DNA from: Streptomyces sp. RKND-216
GTDB lineage: Bacteria; Actinomycetota; Actinomycetes; Streptomycetales; Streptomycetaceae
Direction: 5' to 3'
Assembly: GCF_004795255.1 (NCBI RefSeq)
Contig: NZ_SSBQ01000002.1
Coordinates: 2,371,001 to 2,435,000, forward strand
DNA: 64,000 bases
Shown here: in pieces, positions 26,940-35,936 of the stretch
How positions within the stretch are numbered: the first letter of the stretch is position 1
How the letters are laid out: each line of letters opens with the position of its first letter
The notes under the pieces: model-generated
Databases searched by the model: none
Seen by the model: only the letters and a program-made list of their open reading frames with translations
What the model was told of the DNA's origin: nothing
Program-made: the position numbers and the translations under genes

Positions 26940-26996
26940 GCCTCAGCAGCGCCACGCACGCGCACACCTGCGCACCCCGCACGCCGCACGCACGGG

Positions 26997-27047
26997 CACG
27001 CGGGCCCCACTCCGGTCATCGTCCAGAACCGGTGCGGAGCCCGCGTG
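26997..27047 (-). terminator. Terminator after first BCCT transporter
   Basis: Long inverted repeat: CACGCGGGC at 26997-27005 pairs with GCCCGCGTG at 27039-27047, with inner CCGGT/ACCGG pairing. It lies just past the transporter stop codon on the minus strand and converges on the 142-aa gene, so it may work in both directions. Confidence 0.55.
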
Positions 27048-27069
27048 GTGACGTGCGGTCAGGCGGCCG

Positions 27070-28785
27070 TCAGCGCTTCGTGGTGGACGTCTTCGACGTC
27101 CCCTCCGCACCGAGCGTGCCGTTCTCGAGGCCCTCCTCGAACGCGGCCACCGCCTCATCGACCATCCTGTCCTGCTCCCGCTTGGCCTTGGCGGCCAGGT
27201 AGGCCTCCCGCTCCTGGCGGAACGAGCGCAGCGTCGCGACGCACATGCCGATCATGACGAAGCTGAACGGGAGGGCGACGAGGATCGCCACCGTCTTCAA
27301 CGTGTCCAGCGACGCCGTCCCGCCACTGCCGGAGGCCAGCAGCAGCGCGATGGCCACGGCACCCTCGGTCAGCGCCCAGAAGACACGGCTCCAGGTCGGC
27401 GGGTTCGGGTCGCCGCCGGAGGCCAGCATGTCCACCACGTACGAACCGGAGTCGGACGAGGTGACGAAGAAGAGCACGATCAGCAGGATCGCCACACCGG
27501 CGACGAAGGTGCCACCCGGCAGGGTGTCCAGCATTTCGAAGAGGGCGTTGTTGGTACTGACGGCCTCGTCCACGATGTAGTTGTGTTCGCCGTTCGTCTG
27601 CTGGAAGACGGCGGTGCCGCCGAAGATGGAGAACCAGACGAACGTCAGCAGGGTCGGGACCAGCAGCACGCCGCAGACGAACTCGCGGACGGTGCGGCCC
27701 CGGGAGATCCGCGCGATGAAGATGCCGACGAACGGCGCCCAGGAGATCCACCAGCCCCAGTAGAAGACCGTCCAGCCGTTGACCCAGGAGGTGCCCTCGT
27801 CGCCGTGCGCCGCCCCGGTGTCGAAGCTGAGCGACAGGAGGCTCTGGAGGTAGCCGCCGGTGTCCTGGACGAGGGTGTTGGCGATGTACAGCGTCGGACC
27901 GGCGATCAGCACGAAGAGCATGATCAGGGCGGCGATGCCCATGTTGGCGTTCGACAGCCACTTGATGCCCTTGCCGATACCCGTCACCACGGACAGGGTC
28001 GCGACACCGGTGATGCACACGATGAGCACGACCAGGAGGGTCTTGCTGTTCGCGTCGTCGACCCAGCCCAGAAAGTCCATACCGCTGGCGACCTGCATCA
28101 CACCGAAGCCGAGCGAGGTCGCGACGCCGAACAGGGTGCCGATGACGGCGACCGTGTCGATCACGTCGCCCCACGCGCCCTTGATCCGGTCACCGAAGAC
28201 CGGCTCGAGCGCCCAGCGGATGGACACCGGGCGGCCCTTGCGGTGCACGGAGTAGGCGACGGCGAGGCCGACGACCACGTAGATCGCCCACGGGTGGATG
28301 CCCCAGTGCAGGAACGTCTGCACCATGGCGAACTCGGACTTGGCGGCGTCGGAGGAGCCGACACCGGGACGCGGGTCGTTGAAGAAGTTCAGTGGCTCGG
28401 CGACACCCCAGAAGACCAGGCCGATCCCCATGCCGGCGGCGAACAGCATCGCCAGCCAGGACACGAGGGAGAACTCCGGCCGTTCCCCGTCCTTGCCGAG
28501 CCTGATGTCGCCGTAGCGGCCTATGCCGACCCACAGGCAGAAGATCACGAACAGCGACACCAGAGCCATGTAGAACCAGCTCAGGTTGCCGATCACCTCG
28601 CTCTGCACGGTGGCGACCGCGTTGGCGGCCGTCTTCTGACCGATGACGGCGAACAGCACGAACCCGAGAATCACCACCGCCGAAGGCCAGAAGACCCTCG
28701 GCGCGATGGAGGAGGTCCGTTCGCCTTCTCTTGGTCCTGGTCGATCTCCCTGGGGCGGCACTTTCGCCGTCGTCTGCGCAGACAC
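27070..28785 (-). CDS. BCCT-family choline/glycine betaine transporter
   Basis: 571 residues, twelve membrane helices. The family signature GWTVFYWGWWISWAPFVGIF and ARISRGRTVREF are present, with the aromatic substrate-box region (FWGVAEPLNFF). It should import a quaternary amine, probably glycine betaine or choline, with Na+ or H+. The GTG start has AAGGA 7 nt upstream. A charged C-terminal tail may act in osmotic sensing as in BetP. A second BCCT gene lies upstream on the same strand, separated by a terminator, so the two are independent units. Confidence 0.93.
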   Translation of the reverse strand: MSAQTTAKVPPQGDRPGPREGERTSSIAPRVFWPSAVVILGFVLFAVIGQKTAANAVATVQSEVIGNLSWFYMALVSLFVIFCLWVGIGRYGDIRLGKDGERPEFSLVSWLAMLFAAGMGIGLVFWGVAEPLNFFNDPRPGVGSSDAAKSEFAMVQTFLHWGIHPWAIYVVVGLAVAYSVHRKGRPVSIRWALEPVFGDRIKGAWGDVIDTVAVIGTLFGVATSLGFGVMQVASGMDFLGWVDDANSKTLLVVLIVCITGVATLSVVTGIGKGIKWLSNANMGIAALIMLFVLIAGPTLYIANTLVQDTGGYLQSLLSLSFDTGAAHGDEGTSWVNGWTVFYWGWWISWAPFVGIFIARISRGRTVREFVCGVLLVPTLLTFVWFSIFGGTAVFQQTNGEHNYIVDEAVSTNNALFEMLDTLPGGTFVAGVAILLIVLFFVTSSDSGSYVVDMLASGGDPNPPTWSRVFWALTEGAVAIALLLASGSGGTASLDTLKTVAILVALPFSFVMIGMCVATLRSFRQEREAYLAAKAKREQDRMVDEAVAAFEEGLENGTLGAEGTSKTSTTKR

Positions 28786-28885
28786 GCACTTATCCTTCGG
28801 TCGTCGGGGCAGAAATGCCGCAGGCCGGGACGACGTCGGCCCGCGAGCCGTTCACCTCCCCACGACGGCCGAAAACACACGTCAC

Positions 28886-28926
28886 GAAAAAGTATCGACC
28901 GGCGGCCGTTCCGGGCCGCCGGTCGA
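28886..28926 (-). terminator. Rho-independent terminator after second BCCT gene
   Basis: Perfect 13-bp stem (TCGACCGGCGGCC / GGCCGCCGGTCGA, 28895-28907 and 28914-28926) with a 6-nt loop and, on the minus strand, a T5 run at 28891-28887. This lies between the two BCCT genes, so they are probably separate transcripts. Confidence 0.75.
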
Positions 28927-28943
28927 CGGAAAGCGAGGCTGCC

Positions 28944-30698
28944 TCACTGCTTCCGTGGCTGGAGGTGTTCCCGATCCTCCTCCTCGCCCCGGTGCTCCGC
29001 CTCGATCCTGGTCAACTCACTAGTGTCCGCACGACGCCGCACCTCGTTCATGTCGACGTCCTCGGCGGGGCCGATACGCAGTTCGAAGTCGCCGTCGTAC
29101 TTCTCGGAGCCCGTGATGACCGCGAGCTCCACGGCCTCCTCGCCCCGCTCGCTGCGCTGGATCCTGGCGTCCTGGCGGAGGTCCTTCATCAGCGCTACAC
29201 ACAGTCCGATCATCACCACGGTGAACGGCACCGCAGCGAGGATCGTCAGGTTCTGCAGACCGTCCAGCGCGGTCGTGCCGCCCTCCCCGATCAGCAGCAT
29301 GATGGCGGCGACCGCACCCGTGAGAGCACCCCAGAAGATGACCACGACCCGGTGCGGCTCCAGGGTGCCCTTCTGGGAGAGCGTGCCCATCACGATGGAC
29401 GCCGCGTCCGCGCCGGAGACGAAGAAGATGCCGACGAGGATCATCACGACCAGGCTGGTGACCCCGGCGATCGGGAACTCGTTCAGCACCGCGAAGAGCT
29501 GTCCCTCCGGCGTCGCCTCGCCGGCGATGCCGGCGCCGTTCTCCTGCAGCCGCATGCCGGTGCCGCCCAGGACGGAGAACCAGAGCAGGCTCACCACGCT
29601 GGGCACGAGGATCACGCCGCCGATGAACTGCCGGATCGTCCGGCCGCGGCTGATGCGGGCGATGAACATCCCGACGAAGGGCGTCCAGGAGATCCACCAG
29701 GCCCAGTAGAAGACCGTCCACCCCGAGAGCCAGGTGGCGACGTCGTCGCCGGCGCTGGCCTCCGTGCGCGCCGCCATCTCCGGCAGGTCGGCGAAATACG
29801 CCCCGATCGAGGTCGGCAGCAGGTCCAGCTGGAGCACGGTCGGTCCGGCGACGAAGAGGAAGACGACCAGCAGCGCGGCCAACACCATGTTGATGTTGGA
29901 CAGCCACTGGATGCCCTTCTCCACGCCGGAGACCGCCGACACAACGAAGCACAGGGTGAGAAACGCGATGATCGCGACCAGGAGACCCGTCCCCACGGTG
30001 GACATCCAGTCCAGCTCCTGCACGCCGCTGCCGATCTGGAGGGCGCCCAGACCCAGCGAGGCCGCGGAACCAAACAGGGTGGCGATGATCGCCAGGATGT
30101 CGATGACCCGCCCGGGGGCTCCGTTGGCCGCCTTCTCCCCGATCAGCGGGGTGAAGGTGGCGCTGATGGTCTGGCGGCGGTTGCGGCGGAACGCGCTGTA
30201 GGCGATCGCCAGGCCCACCACGGCGTAGATGGCCCAGGGGTGCAGGGTCCAGTGGAAGAGCGTGGTGGCCATGGCGTCGGCCATACGGGCACCCGCGTCC
30301 ACCGGCTCGTTGCCCGGAGGCGGGTCCACGAAGTGCGTCAGCGGCTCGTTCACGCCGTAGAACATCAGCCCGATGCCCATGCCGGCGCTGAACATCATCG
30401 CGATCCACGACACCGTACGGAACTCCGGGCGCTCACCCTCCTTACCGAGCGTGATCCTCCCGTAGCGGCTGAAGGCCACCCACAACGCGAAGACGACGAA
30501 CCCGGAGGCGGCGAGCACGAACGCCCACCCGCCGTTGTGGATGACCACCTCGAGCAGCTTGCTCGACACGTCGGCGAGCGAGTCGGTGGCGAGACCGCCC
30601 CACAGCACGAACGCCAGGGTCAGCCCCGCGCTGACGCCGAACACCACCCTGTCGGTACGGGGCCTGCGCAGAGAGTGACCGGCAGGAGTGGTGCCCAT
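28944..30698 (-). CDS. BCCT-family transporter, second copy
   Basis: 584 residues, twelve membrane helices, with the signature GWTVFYWAWWISWTPFVGMF. It differs from its neighbour at the substrate box (MFYGVNEPLTHFV against VFWGVAEPLNFFN), so the substrates may differ. The ATG at 30698 has GAGGGG 7 nt upstream and is preferred over a TTG at 30740. The C-terminal 90 residues are highly charged (SERGEEAVELAVI; EHRGEEEDREH). The gap 30699-30954 upstream holds no gene and presumably its promoter. Confidence 0.92.
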   Translation of the reverse strand: MGTTPAGHSLRRPRTDRVVFGVSAGLTLAFVLWGGLATDSLADVSSKLLEVVIHNGGWAFVLAASGFVVFALWVAFSRYGRITLGKEGERPEFRTVSWIAMMFSAGMGIGLMFYGVNEPLTHFVDPPPGNEPVDAGARMADAMATTLFHWTLHPWAIYAVVGLAIAYSAFRRNRRQTISATFTPLIGEKAANGAPGRVIDILAIIATLFGSAASLGLGALQIGSGVQELDWMSTVGTGLLVAIIAFLTLCFVVSAVSGVEKGIQWLSNINMVLAALLVVFLFVAGPTVLQLDLLPTSIGAYFADLPEMAARTEASAGDDVATWLSGWTVFYWAWWISWTPFVGMFIARISRGRTIRQFIGGVILVPSVVSLLWFSVLGGTGMRLQENGAGIAGEATPEGQLFAVLNEFPIAGVTSLVVMILVGIFFVSGADAASIVMGTLSQKGTLEPHRVVVIFWGALTGAVAAIMLLIGEGGTTALDGLQNLTILAAVPFTVVMIGLCVALMKDLRQDARIQRSERGEEAVELAVITGSEKYDGDFELRIGPAEDVDMNEVRRRADTSELTRIEAEHRGEEEDREHLQPRKQ

Positions 30699-30954
30699 CA
30701 CCTCGCCCCTCGGCTCTTCGTCCTTGCGATCGTTCAGCAAGATCCCGGCCTTTCACTCGAGCCTCTGCGGTGCCCAGGGTCGGCAGGGCCGGAACCCGGC
30801 GCCCGGTGGCACAGGAGACCGCACCGCGCCCGGAGCCCGGAACGCGGGATGCGCCTCAGTTATCCGCCATCCTCTCGGTATGCCCTGATTATCGCAGCTT
30901 GTCGACCAGGAGTGGTGCCTTGGGCAACGATCCGGTGTGGCGCCGCGCCGTCCA

Positions 30955-31001
30955 GGGCTGTGCCCGGCATCCGGGGACTCCCGGTGCGCCGGGCGCAGCC
31001 C
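30955..31001 (-). terminator. Hairpin terminator after rtcB
   Basis: GGGCTG-C-GCCCGGC pairs with GCCGGGC-A-CAGCCC across a 19-nt loop, just downstream of the rtcB stop on the minus strand. No T-run. Confidence 0.5.
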
Positions 31002-31008
31002 CGGAGGG

Positions 31009-32202
31009 TCAGCCCTTCACGCAGACGATCTGCTTGAGCTTCGCGACGACCTCCACCAGGTCCCGCTGCCGCTCGATCACCTGCTCGATCGGCTTGTAGG
31101 CCCCCGGGATCTCGTCCACCACGCCGGAGTCCTTGCGGCACTCCACGCCACGGGTCTGCTCCACCAGGTCGCGCTCGGAGAACCGCCGCTTCGCCGCGCC
31201 GCGGCTCATCCGGCGCCCGGCGCCGTGCGAGGCCGACTGGAACGAGTCACGGTTGCCCAGGCCCTTCACGATGTAGGACCCGGTACCCATCGAGCCGGGG
31301 ATGATGCCGTACTCGCCGCTGCCCGCACGGATGGCCCCCTTGCGGGTGACCAGCATGTCCGTGTCCTCGTACCGCTCCTCGGCCACGTAGTTGTGGTGAC
31401 AGGAGATGACCTGCTCGAACGTGGGCTTCGCCCTGCGGAACTCGCGGCGCACCACGTCCTGGAGCAGGCCCATCATCAGCGCGCGGTTGAACCGCGCGTA
31501 CTCCTGCGCCCAGAACAGGTCGTTCCGGTAGGCGGCCATCTGCGGGGTGTCCGCGACGAAGACCGCCAGGTCGCGGTCGACCAGGGCCTGGTTGTGCGGA
31601 AGCTTCTGGGCCTCGCCGATGTGGAAGTCGGCCAGCTCCTTGCCGATGTTGCGCGAGCCGGAGTGCAGCATCAGCCACACCGCGCCCTCGGTGTCGAGGC
31701 ACACTTCGACGAAGTGGTTGCCGCCGCCGAGGGTGCCCATCTGCTTCTCCGCCCGCCCCCGGCGGAAGCGGACCGCGCTCGCCACGCCGTCGAACCGGCC
31801 CCAGAAGTCGTTCCAGCCGGCGACCGGCAGGCCGTGCAGACGCTCCGGCCGTACCGGGTCGTCGTGCATGCCCCGGCCCACCGGGATGGCCTGCTCGATC
31901 CGCGACCGCAGCCGCGACAGGTCGCCCGGCAGGTCGTTCCGCGTGAGCGAGGTGCGCACGGCGGACATGCCGCAGCCGATGTCGACGCCGACGGCCGCCG
32001 GGCACACGGCGCCTTCCATGGCGATGACGGAGCCGACCGTCGCGCCCTTGCCGTAGTGCACGTCGGGCATCACGGCGAGGCCGCGGACCCACGGCAGGGT
32101 GGCCACGTTCTCCAACTGGCGCAGCGCGCCGTCCTCGACCGTGGCCGGATCGGCCCACATGCGGATCGGCACCCGTGCACCGGGCAGCTCGGTGTACGAC
32201 AT
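31009..32202 (-). CDS. rtcB: RtcB-family RNA ligase
   Basis: 397 residues. RtcB joins RNA 2',3'-cyclic phosphate and 5'-OH ends using GTP and Mn2+. Metal and nucleotidyl sites are present: VGVDIGCGM (Asp and Cys), GTLGGGNHFVEV, LMLHSGSRNIGK, CHHNYVAEE and the guanylylated His region SHGAGRRMSRG. ATG at 32202 has GGGGGAG 9 nt upstream; the longer frame is not family-like. No archease, rtcA or PrfH gene is adjacent, so its activator and physiological RNA target are not indicated. Confidence 0.93.
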   Translation of the reverse strand: MSYTELPGARVPIRMWADPATVEDGALRQLENVATLPWVRGLAVMPDVHYGKGATVGSVIAMEGAVCPAAVGVDIGCGMSAVRTSLTRNDLPGDLSRLRSRIEQAIPVGRGMHDDPVRPERLHGLPVAGWNDFWGRFDGVASAVRFRRGRAEKQMGTLGGGNHFVEVCLDTEGAVWLMLHSGSRNIGKELADFHIGEAQKLPHNQALVDRDLAVFVADTPQMAAYRNDLFWAQEYARFNRALMMGLLQDVVRREFRRAKPTFEQVISCHHNYVAEERYEDTDMLVTRKGAIRAGSGEYGIIPGSMGTGSYIVKGLGNRDSFQSASHGAGRRMSRGAAKRRFSERDLVEQTRGVECRKDSGVVDEIPGAYKPIEQVIERQRDLVEVVAKLKQIVCVKG

Positions 32203-32397
32203 CTCACTCAACTCCCCCGGAAGGACCCTGCGGTGCAGCGTACGAGCGTGGACGGCACCGAAGACAGAAAAAGAACAAGTCGGACTTCGCGCCACATAGA
32301 CGCCACGCGACCGGACGGCCGTGCGGTGCGTGCGGTAGACATTGTGTTCCGTCGGCCCATACGGGCGGCAACACGTTTTCGAGCGCGGGAGGCACCG

Positions 32398-33387
32398 GTG
32401 CAGCGGACGGCAAGGACGCGTCTGGCGGGCGCCGCGATGGCGTTCGCCGTGGCCGGCGGCCTCACGGCCTGCACCGGCGGCTCCGGGGGCGACGAGACGG
32501 GCGGCACGTCCGGCGACGCCACCGCCGCCGCGGAACCCGCGCCGCCGGGCCGCTACCGGACCCTCCCCGAACCGTGCGGGGCGGTGAGCCGCGACACGCT
32601 GGAGCAGATGCTGCCGGGCGCGGCCGCGAAGGCCGAGCAGGAGGGCGACGAGGGAGGCGCCTCCGCCACCCCGTCACCGCTGGAGGGCGAGGCCGCCCTC
32701 ACCTACGACACCGACCGGCGCGTGGGCTGCACGTGGCAGAGCACGACCAGCCTCGGCAGCCGACAACTCAACGTCGACTTCGAGCGCATCGTCTCCTACG
32801 ACTCCGAGGTCAGCGACGACGAGCAGGCCGAGCTGCTGTTCGAGCGACGGGCCGAGAAGGCCGGGGTGGGTCCGGGCGAGGAACCCTCGCGGACGCCGGA
32901 GCCGGACGCGGGCACCGAGACCGACGCCCAGGGCGAGGGCGACGCCCCGGACGGCGGATCGGGCGGCGGACCCGACGCGATGGCCGGGGCCGCCCGGGAC
33001 GGGGGACGCGCCGCCGCGTCCCCCGGCGAACGGTCGGAGACAGCCTCGCCCGACAGTGAGGACACCCCGGAGGACGACGGCGGAAGCGGCGACGACAAGG
33101 CCGGCGAGCCCGAGCTCGGCTCCCCCTCGCCGGAGCCCTCGCTACCGCCCCGCAGGCTCGGCGACATCGGCGACGCCGCCTTCCTCGACGACCGGCTCAG
33201 GACCTCGGCCGACGGCCGCAGCGCGCACCGGGACGTCGTCCTGCTCTTCCGCACCTCCAACGTGCTGGTCACCGTCGAGTACAGCCAGTCCATCGCCGAC
33301 GGGCGCCGCACGCCGGAGAGCGCCGAACTCCAGCAGTACGCGCGCGACCTGGCCCAGCAGCTCGCCGAGCAGTTCACCGACGGCTGA
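32398..33387 (+). CDS. DUF3558 lipoprotein with long acidic insert
   Basis: 329 residues. A lipobox (GGLTAC) marks a lipoprotein. The DUF3558 fold is split: the N-terminal part (YRTLPEPCGAVSRDTLEQML; VGCTWQS) and the C-terminal part (LGDIGDAAFLDDRL; VVLLFRTSNVLVTVEYSQ) are separated by roughly 110 residues of Pro/Ser/Asp/Gly-rich, presumably disordered sequence. GGGAGG lies 5 nt upstream of the GTG. It is divergent from rtcB and followed by a shorter paralogue, suggesting a tandem duplication. Function unknown. Confidence 0.82.
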   Translation: MQRTARTRLAGAAMAFAVAGGLTACTGGSGGDETGGTSGDATAAAEPAPPGRYRTLPEPCGAVSRDTLEQMLPGAAAKAEQEGDEGGASATPSPLEGEAALTYDTDRRVGCTWQSTTSLGSRQLNVDFERIVSYDSEVSDDEQAELLFERRAEKAGVGPGEEPSRTPEPDAGTETDAQGEGDAPDGGSGGGPDAMAGAARDGGRAAASPGERSETASPDSEDTPEDDGGSGDDKAGEPELGSPSPEPSLPPRRLGDIGDAAFLDDRLRTSADGRSAHRDVVLLFRTSNVLVTVEYSQSIADGRRTPESAELQQYARDLAQQLAEQFTDG

Positions 33388-33462
33388 CGCCGGCCCCCGA
33401 ACCCCGGTTCGCCGGAACCCCGGACAGCCGGACCCCGAAGAGAAACCGGAAGCGAAGGAACC

Positions 33463-34155
33463 ATGCACCGAATCACCCCGCGACTGGCCCGCCGGGCCGC
33501 CTGCGCAGCCGTGGCCGTTCCCGTGCTGCTGGTGGCCGGATGCTCCTCGGACTCCGGCGACCCGGAGCCGACCGGCCCCTCCTCCTCGGCGTCGGCGAGC
33601 ACCGGCGGGAAGAAGCCCGACCCGGCCGCGTACGCGAGCCTGCCGGACCCGTGCAAGGCCGTGTCCGAGAAGACCGTCGAGGACGTGGTGCCCGGCACGG
33701 AGGACAAGTCCGGGAAGAACCTGGCCTCTTCGGACACCGACAGCTACGGCGCCTGCCTGTGGAGCGGCGGCAGTGGCGACATCGACGCCGACTACCGCGC
33801 CCTGACGGTGTCCCTGAAGCGGTACGACACCGACGCCTCGCTCGGCTCGGGCGACGAGCAGGCGCAGCGCTTCGTCCAGCAGGAGGTCCAGGCGGTCGAG
33901 GGCGACGAGGCGCACAAGAAGCCCGAGCAGAGCAAGGTCTCCGGCGTGGGCGACGAAGCGCTGGCCGTCACCTACGAGACCGAGAAGAAGGACAACACCT
34001 ACCGCGCCACCCGTGTCGTGGTCCGGGACCAGAACGTCGTCGTGACGGTCGACTACGAGGGCACCGGATTCGAGGACGCGGACCCGCCCAGCCGCGACGA
34101 GGTGCGCAAGAACGCCGAAAAGGTGGCGAAGGAGGCCTCCGCCGCCATCGAGTGA
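33463..34155 (+). CDS. DUF3558 lipoprotein
   Basis: 230 residues. Signal peptide with lipobox LLVAGC, then the family core: ASLPDPCKAVSEKTVEDVV, YGACLWSGG, VSGVGDEALAVTYE, and ATRVVVRDQNVVVTVDY. The two conserved Cys (DPC and ACLW) match the upstream paralogue (EPC and GCTW). It lies 75 bp after the longer copy on the same strand and is followed 64 bp later by the DUF2637 gene. Extracytoplasmic lipoprotein of unknown role. Confidence 0.85.
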   Translation: MHRITPRLARRAACAAVAVPVLLVAGCSSDSGDPEPTGPSSSASASTGGKKPDPAAYASLPDPCKAVSEKTVEDVVPGTEDKSGKNLASSDTDSYGACLWSGGSGDIDADYRALTVSLKRYDTDASLGSGDEQAQRFVQQEVQAVEGDEAHKKPEQSKVSGVGDEALAVTYETEKKDNTYRATRVVVRDQNVVVTVDYEGTGFEDADPPSRDEVRKNAEKVAKEASAAIE

Positions 34156-34219
34156 CGCGAAACCGCACAGGTGTGCAAGGCTGAGCGCCGCCAGCTTCCC
34201 GAGGGTGGGGTCCACACCA

Positions 34220-35863
34220 GTGCAGTCCGTTGAACTCAACCGCACACACCGGATACTCGTCGGCGTCGTCGTGACCGGCGCGGTCGTCATCGCGGCCATC
34301 GGCTTCGCCGGGTCGTACGCGGCCGTGCGCGACCTGGCCGAGAAGAAGGGGTTCGGCGCCTTCGCGCCCTTCTTCCCCATCGGCATCGACGCGGGCATCG
34401 TGGTGCTGCTCGCGCTCGACCTGCTGCTGACGTGGATCCGCATCCCGTTCCCGCTGCTGCGGCAGACCGCGTGGCTGCTGACGGCGGCGACCATCGCGTT
34501 CAACGGCGCCGCCGCCTGGCCCGATCCGCTGGGCGTCGGCATGCACGCCGTCATCCCGGTGCTGTTCGTGGTCGCCGTGGAGGCGGCCCGGCACGCGATC
34601 GGCCGGATCGCCGACATCACCGCCGACAAGCACATGGAGGGCGTACGACTCTCCCGCTGGCTTCTGGCGTTCCCGTCGACGTTCCGGCTGTGGCGGCGGA
34701 TGAAGCTGTGGGAGCTGCGGTCGTACGAACAGGTCATCGCAATGGAGCAGGACCGGCTGGTGTACGAGGCGCGGCTGCGCGCCCGTTACGGCCGTGGCTG
34801 GCGCCGCAAGGCACCCGTCGAGGCGATGATGCCCCTCCGACTCGCCCGCTACGGCGTGCCGTTGACGGAGACGGGCCCGGCCGGTCTGGCGGCGGCGGGC
34901 ATCACGGTGCCCGCGCGGCTGACATCCGGCACGGAGAGCGCCTCCGGCGCGGACGCCCCCGCACGGGCCGGACAGGCGCTGCTGCCGGGCGCCTCGGACC
35001 GGCCCGGAGCGGCGCACGCGGGCGGCGGAGCCGACGCGGCGCACGGCACGGCACACGGCGGCACGACGGCCGAGGCCCGGGGAGCGCACGCAGGCGCGGC
35101 GGCGCCCTCCCTCACCAAGGAGGACACCGCCACCGCACCGGAGGAACGACCGCCGCTGCGCGAACGCTCCGCGTACGACGACGACATGGCCGCGGAGTAC
35201 GCCACGGAGTACCGGCCCGCGCCCGAGTACATACCCGCCCGGCCGCCCCAGGGCGCCCACCCCGGCGGTCACCCGGACCTCGATCCGCGGTGGGAGGAGC
35301 CGGTCGCCGTCTCCCCCACCGGCGAATACCCGCTCCCCGAGATTCCCGACGAACCCGCCGCCCCGGCCCCCTCCGGGTACGCCTACGCGGAGGACACCGG
35401 CCGTCGGCATCCGCAGGTGACCGTGCCCGTCGTCCAGGGCGGACGGCAGCGCCCGCTGGGCCGCAGCGGCGCCCCGGACGGCGGCCGCGGCGCGTACACA
35501 CCGAGCCAGCAGGAGCTGTTCGTCGAACCGGAACCGGCGCCCCCGGCCCCCGAACCGGAGCCGGTCCCGGCCCCCGCGCCGCGCGCGGCACCCGTTCCGG
35601 AACCCGAGCCGGACGCGTACGGGGGCGACGAGCCGATCGGCATCCCGGACGGCGTCCCCCGCGAAGAGATGTACTTCGAGGCGTACCGGCAGTTCATCGC
35701 CGCGCACGGCAGCCGCCCCACCGCGCGCGACCTCTCGCGGGCACTGCACGACGGCTTCGGTGTCACGAACGTGGACGGCAACCTGCTGAGCGAGCCATAC
35801 CTGCGCGCCTACCTGCGCGAGTTCCGCGAGCGCTACAGCTCAGAGATGGGCATCTCCATCTGA
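34220..35863 (+). CDS. DUF2637 membrane protein with long linker and C-terminal conserved domain
   Basis: 547 residues. The N-terminal 150 residues hold four membrane helices of DUF2637/SpdB type (GVVVTGAVVIAAIGFAGSYA, then IGIDAGIVVLLALDLLLTW and two more). A helical region (AGHR-like charged stretch around 165-210) is followed by a roughly 250-residue Pro/Ala/Glu linker and a compact C-terminal domain (PREEMYFEAYRQFIAAHGSR; LREFRERYSSEMG) that resembles a small DNA- or protein-binding helical domain. GTG at 34220 fits the family start; GTG at 34205 is an alternative. Spd-type proteins are linked to conjugative transfer, but no transfer gene is nearby, so this is a chromosomal paralogue. Confidence 0.75.
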   Translation: MQSVELNRTHRILVGVVVTGAVVIAAIGFAGSYAAVRDLAEKKGFGAFAPFFPIGIDAGIVVLLALDLLLTWIRIPFPLLRQTAWLLTAATIAFNGAAAWPDPLGVGMHAVIPVLFVVAVEAARHAIGRIADITADKHMEGVRLSRWLLAFPSTFRLWRRMKLWELRSYEQVIAMEQDRLVYEARLRARYGRGWRRKAPVEAMMPLRLARYGVPLTETGPAGLAAAGITVPARLTSGTESASGADAPARAGQALLPGASDRPGAAHAGGGADAAHGTAHGGTTAEARGAHAGAAAPSLTKEDTATAPEERPPLRERSAYDDDMAAEYATEYRPAPEYIPARPPQGAHPGGHPDLDPRWEEPVAVSPTGEYPLPEIPDEPAAPAPSGYAYAEDTGRRHPQVTVPVVQGGRQRPLGRSGAPDGGRGAYTPSQQELFVEPEPAPPAPEPEPVPAPAPRAAPVPEPEPDAYGGDEPIGIPDGVPREEMYFEAYRQFIAAHGSRPTARDLSRALHDGFGVTNVDGNLLSEPYLRAYLREFRERYSSEMGISI

Positions 35864-35895
35864 CGGCGGGAGAGGCGCTTCCCGGCCCCGCCGTC

Positions 35896-35931
35896 CCCCG
35901 TTGACCGCCCTCGCGAGGGCGGTCAACGGGG
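35896..35931. terminator. Bidirectional terminator between DUF2637 gene and lysS
   Basis: Perfect 36-bp palindrome with 18-bp arms (CCCCGTTGACCGCCCTCG) and no loop, centred between two convergent genes, ending 6 bp from the lysS stop. It should terminate transcription from both sides. Confidence 0.8.
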
Positions 35932-35936
35932 AGGGT

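Noticed and set aside
30699..30954. Gene in the 30.7-30.95 kb gap
   Set aside because: No frame with a start signal and coding-like third positions; probably the promoter of the second BCCT gene.
34220..35863. DUF2637/Spd-like gene considered as part of an integrated conjugative element
   Set aside because: No integrase, replication gene, transfer gene or attachment repeat nearby; flanked by housekeeping genes.
35896..35931. 36-bp palindrome considered as an operator
   Set aside because: It sits between convergent gene ends, where a bidirectional terminator is expected.
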